The position numbers and the translations under genes were made by a program. Shown here one piece after another: positions 57,431 through 64,000 of a DNA stretch of 64,000 nucleotides; positions within the stretch are counted from its first letter, which is position 1; each line of letters starts with the position of its first letter. Below the pieces are notes generated by a model. The model was not told the origin of the DNA. It searched no databases and saw only the letters and a list, made by a program, of their open reading frames with translations. Location: the NCBI RefSeq assembly GCF_000389965.1, contig NC_021191.1:4651501-4715500 (forward strand), in the 5' to 3' direction. This DNA is from Actinoplanes sp. N902-109. GTDB taxonomy: Bacteria; Actinomycetota; Actinomycetes; Mycobacteriales; Micromonosporaceae.

Positions 57431-58129
57431 ATGGAAACGATCACTCTGATCACCGGCGGCAACAAGGGCATCGGGTACGAGACCGCCCGCCGGCTCAAGC
57501 AGGCCGGGCACACCGTGCTCATCGGCGCCCGCGACCCCGGCCGCGGCCGGGCAGCCGCCGGCGAGCTCGGCGCCGGGCTGCTGCACCTGGACATCACCGA
57601 CCAGGCAAGCGTCGACGCCGCCGCCGCGGCGGTGCGCGCCGAGCACGGGCGCCTGGACGTACTGGTCAACAACGCCGCGGTCAACAGCGTCGTGGCACCG
57701 CTGGAACAGACCAGCGCCGAGCAGGTCGCCGCGGCACTGGACACCAACCTGCTGGGGGCGCTGCGGGTCACCAACGCCTTCATCCCGCTGCTGCGCGCCT
57801 CCGAGCACCCCCGGATCGTCACCGTGTGCTCCCAGGTGGGCTCGTTCACGGCCACCGTGGAACAGGACATGTTCGACTGGCGAACTGTGCCACCGGTCTA
57901 CGCCATCGCCAAGACCGCGCTGACCATGCTCACCCTCAAGTACTCCCGCGAGCTGCCCGGCATCCTCGTCAACGCCGCCGACCCCGGATACACCCGCACC
58001 GACCTCAACAACCGGCAGGGCACCCAGACCGTCACCGAGGGCAGCGACGCCATCGTGCACCTCGCCACGCTGCCCGACGACGGCCCCACCGGCACCTTCC
58101 TCAGCCGCACCGGAACCGTGCCCTGGTGA
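57431..58129 (+). CDS. Short-chain dehydrogenase/reductase
   Basis: The 232-residue classical SDR has the cofactor loop LITGGNKGIGYETARRL, HLDITDQ, the NNAA motif VLVNNAAVNS, a catalytic Ser in VTVCSQVGS and the YxxxK motif VYAIAKTAL (Tyr and Lys). GARDPGRG after the second strand favours NADPH. The pair with a divergent XRE/MmyB regulator is a recurrent actinobacterial module in which the regulator represses the SDR. The true substrate is unknown. Confidence 0.92.
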   Translation: METITLITGGNKGIGYETARRLKQAGHTVLIGARDPGRGRAAAGELGAGLLHLDITDQASVDAAAAAVRAEHGRLDVLVNNAAVNSVVAPLEQTSAEQVAAALDTNLLGALRVTNAFIPLLRASEHPRIVTVCSQVGSFTATVEQDMFDWRTVPPVYAIAKTALTMLTLKYSRELPGILVNAADPGYTRTDLNNRQGTQTVTEGSDAIVHLATLPDDGPTGTFLSRTGTVPW

Positions 58130-58134
58130 GACAC

Positions 58135-58165
58135 GGCCCCGCCCGGCCATGCGCCGGGCGGGGCC
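58135..58165. terminator. Bidirectional terminator between SDR and gcvP
   Basis: The arms GGCCCCGCCCGGC and GCCGGGCGGGGCC form a perfect 13-bp stem with a 5-base loop between convergent genes. Confidence 0.85.
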
Positions 58166-58170
58166 GCCGC

Positions 58171-60981
<2,811 letters not shown>

Positions 60982-61043
60982 GAGCCACTCCTACAGGCGG
61001 AAGGTCGACAGGCAACCTCCCCCTCTGTCACACCCGGGCGGGC

Positions 61044-61218
61044 ACTCCAGAGTCGCCTTCCCCCGCGGTCCTTTTGCCTGAGAGGTTCCGGGGAGGATTT
61101 GCCCCTTCGGCGCCACCGGTCTGCTCGACGACGATCAGGCTGAACGACGACGATCAGACTGAACGGCGACGATCAAACTAAACGGCGATTCGGGCTGAAC
61201 CGGCGGTCTCTCCCGCGT
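61044..61218 (-). promoter_or_regulatory. Glycine riboswitch (single aptamer) before gcvP
   Basis: On the minus strand the leader reads GCGGGAGAGACC (61217-61206), then a variable arm, then GGCGCCGAAGGGGCAA (61114-61099), CCTCCCCGGAACCTCTCAGG and CAAAAGGACCGCG (ending near 61065), and finally GGCGACTCTGGAG (61057-61045). These are the conserved core and 3' flank of the glycine aptamer in its singlet form with a short flanking helix. It lies 60-235 bases upstream of the gcvP start, the expected place. The variable arm contains tandem repeats not expected in the family. Confidence 0.92.
61127..61200. repeat. 19-bp tandem repeats inside the riboswitch
   Basis: Units at 61127-61145 (GACGACGATCAGGCTGAAC), 61146-61164 (one difference) and 61165-61183 (four differences) are exactly 19 bases long. 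A diverged 17-base unit follows at 61184-61200. All fall between the first conserved strand and the binding core of the glycine aptamer. Confidence 0.88.
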
Positions 61219-61285
61219 GGGTGGAACGGCTGACCCCAACCTACCAGTGATCATGTTTCCGGAACGTGTCCCTAGGCTGTGGCGT

Positions 61286-62281
61286 GTGACCTACTCTGCC
61301 GCGCACGAGCGCTACGACACCATGAGCTACCGCCGCGCCGGGCGCAGCGGCCTGCGACTGCCCGCCATCAGCCTCGGCCTGTGGCACAACTTCGGCGACA
61401 ACAAGCCCTTCGAGACCCAGCGCGCCATCGTCCGCCGCGCCTTCGACCTCGGCATCACCCACTTCGACCTGGCCAACAACTACGGCCCCCCGTACGGCAG
61501 CGCCGAGACCACCTTCGGCCGGCTCCTGGCCGGCGACCTCAAGCCCTACCGCGACGAACTGATCATCAGCAGCAAGGCCGGCTACGACATGTGGCCCGGC
61601 CCCTACGGCGACCACGGCTCCCGCAAGTACCTCATCGCCTCGCTCGACCAGTCGCTGCAACGCCTCGGCCTGGACTACGTCGACATCTTCTACCACCACC
61701 GCCCCGACCCCGACACCCCGATCGAGGAGACCATGGGCGCCCTCGACGCCATCGTGCGCAGCGGCAAGGCGCTCTACGTCGGGCTGAGCAACTACACCAG
61801 CGAGCAGACCACCCGCGCCGCCGCCGTGCTCGCCGAGCTGGGCACCCCGCTGCTCATCCACCAGCCGTCCTACTCGATCCTCAACCGCCGCCTCGAGCAC
61901 GACAACCTGCTCGACACCCTGGAACAGGCCGGCGCCGGCTGCATCGCCTTCAGCCCCCTGCAACAGGGCCTGCTCACCGACCGCTACCTCAACGGCATCC
62001 CCGCCGACAGCCGCATCCGCACCAGCCGCTTCCTCACCGAGGACGCCCTGGACCCCGCGACCCTGGCCCGGCTGCACACGCTCAACGGCATCGCCGGGCG
62101 CCGCGGCCAGAGCCTGGCCCAGACGGCCCTCGCCTGGGCCCTGCGTGACCCCCGCATGACCAGCCTCATCATCGGCGCCAGCAGCGTGCGCCAGCTCGAG
62201 AACAACGTCGCCGCCCTGGACAACCTGAGCCTGAGCGACAGCGAACTCGCCGAGATCGACGCCACCGTCCTCGACCGGTGA
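61286..62281 (+). CDS. Aldo/keto reductase, MgrA/YghZ type
   Basis: The 331-residue protein begins TYSAAHERYDTMSYRRAGRSGLRLPAISLGLWHNFGD. It has HFDLANNYGPPYGSAETTFG (Asp, Tyr), LIISSKAGYDMWPGPYGDHGSRKYL (Lys) and DIFYHHRPDPDTPIEETM (His), and the C-terminal IIGASSVRQLENN cofactor-binding segment. This is the L-glyceraldehyde-3-phosphate reductase/Kvbeta-like subgroup, which detoxifies methylglyoxal and related aldehydes. A TAGGCT -10 ends 7 bases before the GTG, so the message may be leaderless. It is divergent from gcvP. Confidence 0.9.
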   Translation: MTYSAAHERYDTMSYRRAGRSGLRLPAISLGLWHNFGDNKPFETQRAIVRRAFDLGITHFDLANNYGPPYGSAETTFGRLLAGDLKPYRDELIISSKAGYDMWPGPYGDHGSRKYLIASLDQSLQRLGLDYVDIFYHHRPDPDTPIEETMGALDAIVRSGKALYVGLSNYTSEQTTRAAAVLAELGTPLLIHQPSYSILNRRLEHDNLLDTLEQAGAGCIAFSPLQQGLLTDRYLNGIPADSRIRTSRFLTEDALDPATLARLHTLNGIAGRRGQSLAQTALAWALRDPRMTSLIIGASSVRQLENNVAALDNLSLSDSELAEIDATVLDR

Positions 62282-62308
62282 CCTGACCCGGGACACGGCG
62301 GAGAACCG

Positions 62309-62980
62309 ATGAACCTGTTCCCACCGGACACGATCCTGTCGGTCGTGGTCGGCAGCCGCGCCTACGGCCTCGACGGCCCCGGCTCCGACCACGACCGGCG
62401 CGGCGTGTTCGCCGCCCCCACCCGCGCCTTCTGGCGCCTCGACAAACCACCCACCCACCTCGACGGCCCCCGCGACGAGCAGTTCTCCTGGGAACTCGAC
62501 CGCTTCTGCACCCTCGCCCTGCAAGCCAACCCGACCGTTCTGGAAACCCTCTGGTCCCCGCTCGTCGAGCACCGGACCCCCGACGGTCAGCACCTGCTGC
62601 GCGTCCGGCAAGCCTTCCTGTCGCGCCGCGTCGCCGACACCTACGGCGGCTACGCCCGCGACCAGCTGCACCGCGCCGACGCGCACCGCACCCGCACCGG
62701 CCACACCAACGGCAAGCAAGCCATGCACATGCTGCGGCTGCTCATGGCCGGCGCCCACGTCCTGCGCACCGGCGACATCCTGCTCGACATGCGAGCCCAC
62801 CGCGACCGGCTGCTGAGCGTCCGGACCGGCGACACCGGCTGGACCGCCATCACCGCCTGGGCAGACGACCTGCTCGCCGAGCTCGCCGACGCCGCGCGCA
62901 CCACCACCCTGCCCGCCGAACCCGACCGCCCCCGCGTCGACGACCTGCTCATGACCGTACGGGCAAGGAATCTGGGCTGA
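62309..62980 (+). CDS. Nucleotidyltransferase, DNA polymerase beta superfamily (COG3541/RlaP-like)
   Basis: The 223-residue protein starts MNLFPPDTILSVVVGSRAYGLDGPGSDHDRRGVFAAPTRAFWRL. GSRAYGL plus D-x-D in GSDHDRRG is the nucleotidyltransferase active site of the COG3541 (YcgL/RlaP) group. The helical half includes NPTVLETLWSP and GKQAMHMLRLLMAGAHVLRTGDI, also typical. RlaP proteins belong to RNA-repair operons with RtcB-type ligases, but no ligase is nearby, so the partner is unknown. It lies 27 bases after the aldo/keto reductase and may be cotranscribed. The 3' end overlaps the convergent gene by 32 bases. Confidence 0.83.
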   Translation: MNLFPPDTILSVVVGSRAYGLDGPGSDHDRRGVFAAPTRAFWRLDKPPTHLDGPRDEQFSWELDRFCTLALQANPTVLETLWSPLVEHRTPDGQHLLRVRQAFLSRRVADTYGGYARDQLHRADAHRTRTGHTNGKQAMHMLRLLMAGAHVLRTGDILLDMRAHRDRLLSVRTGDTGWTAITAWADDLLAELADAARTTTLPAEPDRPRVDDLLMTVRARNLG

Positions 62981-63332
62981 GGAATCTGGGCTGGAGCTGG
63001 ATCTCCACCAGCGGGCTGCCCGCGATCCAGCTCGCGAGGGTGCCCGCCCAGGCCTGCTCCGGCCAGATCGCGGTGAGCACCCGCACCCGCTCGTCCGGGT
63101 CGGTCACCACCCGGGCGCGCACCCGCAGGTCCCGGTCCTTGAGGTGCACGGTGAACCCGGGGTCGGCCAGCAGGTTCGCGTACCAGTCCCGGGCTCCCGG
63201 GCTACCGCTGAGCCAGAACGCGCCGGCGCCCCGGTAGCGCCACGTCTCGATCCGCCGCGGCTGCCCGGACCGCCGCCCGATCGTGGTGATCTCCACTGTC
63301 TGCTGCTGGTCGAGCGCCTCTTCATCGGTCAT
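62949..63332 (-). CDS. Ddn/nitroreductase-family protein (split beta-barrel, F420-linked)
   Basis: The 127-residue protein reads VEITTIGRRSGQPRRIETWRYRGAGAFWLSGSPGARDWYANLLADPGFTVHLKDRDLRVRARVVTDPDERVRVLTAIWPEQ, the pattern of the deazaflavin (F420)-dependent nitroreductase family. The TxGRxSGxPR, GSxGxxDWYxNLxAxP and V-H-L segments match. Such proteins bind F420 and reduce quinones or nitro compounds, or only bind fatty acids. Its ATG is 82 bases before the second copy of the shared 32-bp block, on the opposite strand. Confidence 0.86.
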   Translation of the reverse strand: MTDEEALDQQQTVEITTIGRRSGQPRRIETWRYRGAGAFWLSGSPGARDWYANLLADPGFTVHLKDRDLRVRARVVTDPDERVRVLTAIWPEQAWAGTLASWIAGSPLVEIQLQPRFLSPDSLPVRS

Positions 63333-63413
63333 CGGCCCATGCTGCGACGTGAAGTGCTCTTGAAGTCAAGGGACTGCCGGCGAAGCCGTCCTGCTGTTCT
63401 TGCCCCACCCACC

Positions 63414-63445
63414 GCACACCCGCTAAAGCATCCTAGGAACCTAGG
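63414..63445. promoter_or_regulatory. 32-bp block shared with 48352-48383 (copy 2)
   Basis: GCACACCC, GC, TAAAGCATCCTAGGA, ACC, TAGG. Here the right part forms CCTAGG-AA-CCTAGG, a direct and palindromic doublet. It lies 34-65 bases before the start of the gene at 63479 and upstream of the divergent Ddn-family gene. Confidence 0.62.
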
Positions 63446-63478
63446 CGTTGGGGGGCATGGCGAGCGGGCGGTTACGCT

Positions 63479-63844
63479 GTGGAGGTGTTCGCCCAGGAGC
63501 TCGACCGCGACGACCCCGTCGTCCGCCTCGCCCGGCCGCACCGCCCGGTGCTGGTCGCCGGCACGCTGACCGAGCTCACCGGGCCGACCGCCGGGCTGGT
63601 CGAGCTGCCCCTGCGGCTCTGGTGGAACCCGCACCGCACCTTCGACCTGAGCCGCCCCACCATGCTGTGCTGGATGTACGAGAACGTGCTGCGTGAGGCC
63701 GTCCGCGTCGACGAGCTGCGCTCCTATCTGCACGGTGCCACGCTGGTGCGGCTGTGGCCGGAGCTCAACCTGCCCCGCGCCGTGCGGGCGGCCTGGGAGG
63801 CCCGGCACCCGGTGCTGCGCCGGCTCCCCCGCGCCGCCGCCTGA
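63479..63844 (+). CDS. Protein of unknown function (121 residues)
   Basis: The protein begins with GTG, then EVFAQELDRDDPVVRLARPHRPVLVAGTLTELTGPTAGLVELPLRLWWNPHRTFDLSRPTMLCWMYENVLREAVRVDELRSYLHGATLVRLWPELNLPRAVRAAWEARHP. It is soluble, with a beta-rich first half and a helical second half that includes the Trp-rich LCWMYENVLREA. It resembles small proteins seen across Micromonosporaceae, but I do not recognise a named family or function. Its promoter region shares the 32-bp block with the siderophore operon, which hints at common control. Confidence 0.68.
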   Translation: MEVFAQELDRDDPVVRLARPHRPVLVAGTLTELTGPTAGLVELPLRLWWNPHRTFDLSRPTMLCWMYENVLREAVRVDELRSYLHGATLVRLWPELNLPRAVRAAWEARHPVLRRLPRAAA

Positions 63845-63872
63845 CCGGACCGGGATCCGGCCGCGGGCGGCG

Positions 63873-64000
63873 TCAGTGGCCGTGGTGATACTCGTGTACC
63901 ACCGCGTGCCCCTTCCCCCGGGCGATCATCCAGCGGTTGACCGGCGTGGTCAGCAGGAAGGCGACCACCAGCGAGGCCGCCAGCGAGGCCCAGAACAGCG
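63873..64000 (-). CDS. DUF4396-like membrane protein (C-terminal end only)
   Basis: The minus-strand frame entering from the window edge reads LFWASLAASLVVAFLLTTPVNRWMIARGKGHAVVHEYHHGH and stops at 63873. A hydrophobic helix followed by PVNRWxIxRGKGHAVVHxYH is the C-terminal signature of DUF4396 membrane proteins, whose His-rich end suggests metal interaction. The rest of the gene is outside the window. Confidence 0.75.
   Translation of the reverse strand, partial: LFWASLAASLVVAFLLTTPVNRWMIARGKGHAVVHEYHHGH

Overview
The window looks like chromosomal DNA from a high-GC actinomycete, most likely of the Micromonosporaceae (an Actinoplanes-like organism). This rests on very GC-rich codon use, many GTG starts with 4-base ATGA/GTGA gene overlaps, actinobacterial families of unknown function (DUF6204, DUF5999, DUF4396, UPF0303), a Ddn-type F420-linked family member, a pair of bacterial dynamins and a FliA/WhiG-type sigma factor. 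The genus is an inference; no rRNA or tRNA gene was found to test it.

Layout. 1-8.4 kb: end of a streptogramin-lyase-like propeller, a HAD phosphatase, a decayed HxlR/quinone-reductase gene pair, a secreted TolB-like propeller, two small TetR-controlled units (SnoaL-like protein; FAD monooxygenase) and a small membrane protein. 8.4-17.9 kb: a fused membrane PLC-like protein, an LTA-synthase-like sulfatase, a four-gene coupled operon (tiny membrane peptide, UPF0303, GNAT, aldo/keto reductase), an endonuclease-fold protein, the OhrR/Ohr peroxide module with an alpha/beta hydrolase, and a Xer-type tyrosine recombinase. 17.8-20.3 kb: two gene-poor stretches. They hold two 28-bp sites built like XerCD dif sites, one covering the recombinase start codon. 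20.3-25.5 kb: MerR, a dehydrogenase next to a 5'-truncated NADPH:F420-reductase-like gene, AraC, and GntR with a UMF1-type MFS protein. 25.5-34.4 kb: two dynamin GTPases, a His/Asp-rich protein and a frameshifted GNAT on the minus strand. Divergent from them are a giant LuxR ATPase regulator and its small HTH partner. 34.6-38.9 kb: TetR, P450, 3Fe-4S ferredoxin, PlsC acyltransferase, a broken second ferredoxin and a second P450. 39.0-43.5 kb: UppP, a second tyrosine recombinase coupled to an ABC-F ATPase, and the sigma factor. 43.6-47.0 kb: ABC exporter with histidine kinase and response regulator. 47.3-52.6 kb: an epimerase, then an NRPS-independent siderophore (NIS) operon with two IucA/IucC synthetases and a PLP decarboxylase. 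52.7-64 kb: pentapeptide-repeat membrane protein, peptide deformylase, chorismate-binding enzyme, DUF5999, XRE regulator/SDR pair, glycine-riboswitch-controlled gcvP, aldo/keto reductase, RlaP-like nucleotidyltransferase, Ddn-family protein and two proteins of unknown function.

Most interesting to check: the paired dif-like sites beside a recombinase; the 19-bp tandem repeats inserted inside the glycine aptamer; the dynamin locus with a threonine-repeat tail; a 32-bp block shared by the siderophore promoter and an unknown gene 15 kb away; and a long-range inverted repeat in the leader of the ABC-F gene. Boundaries, motifs and repeats were read by eye; no database search or folding was run.
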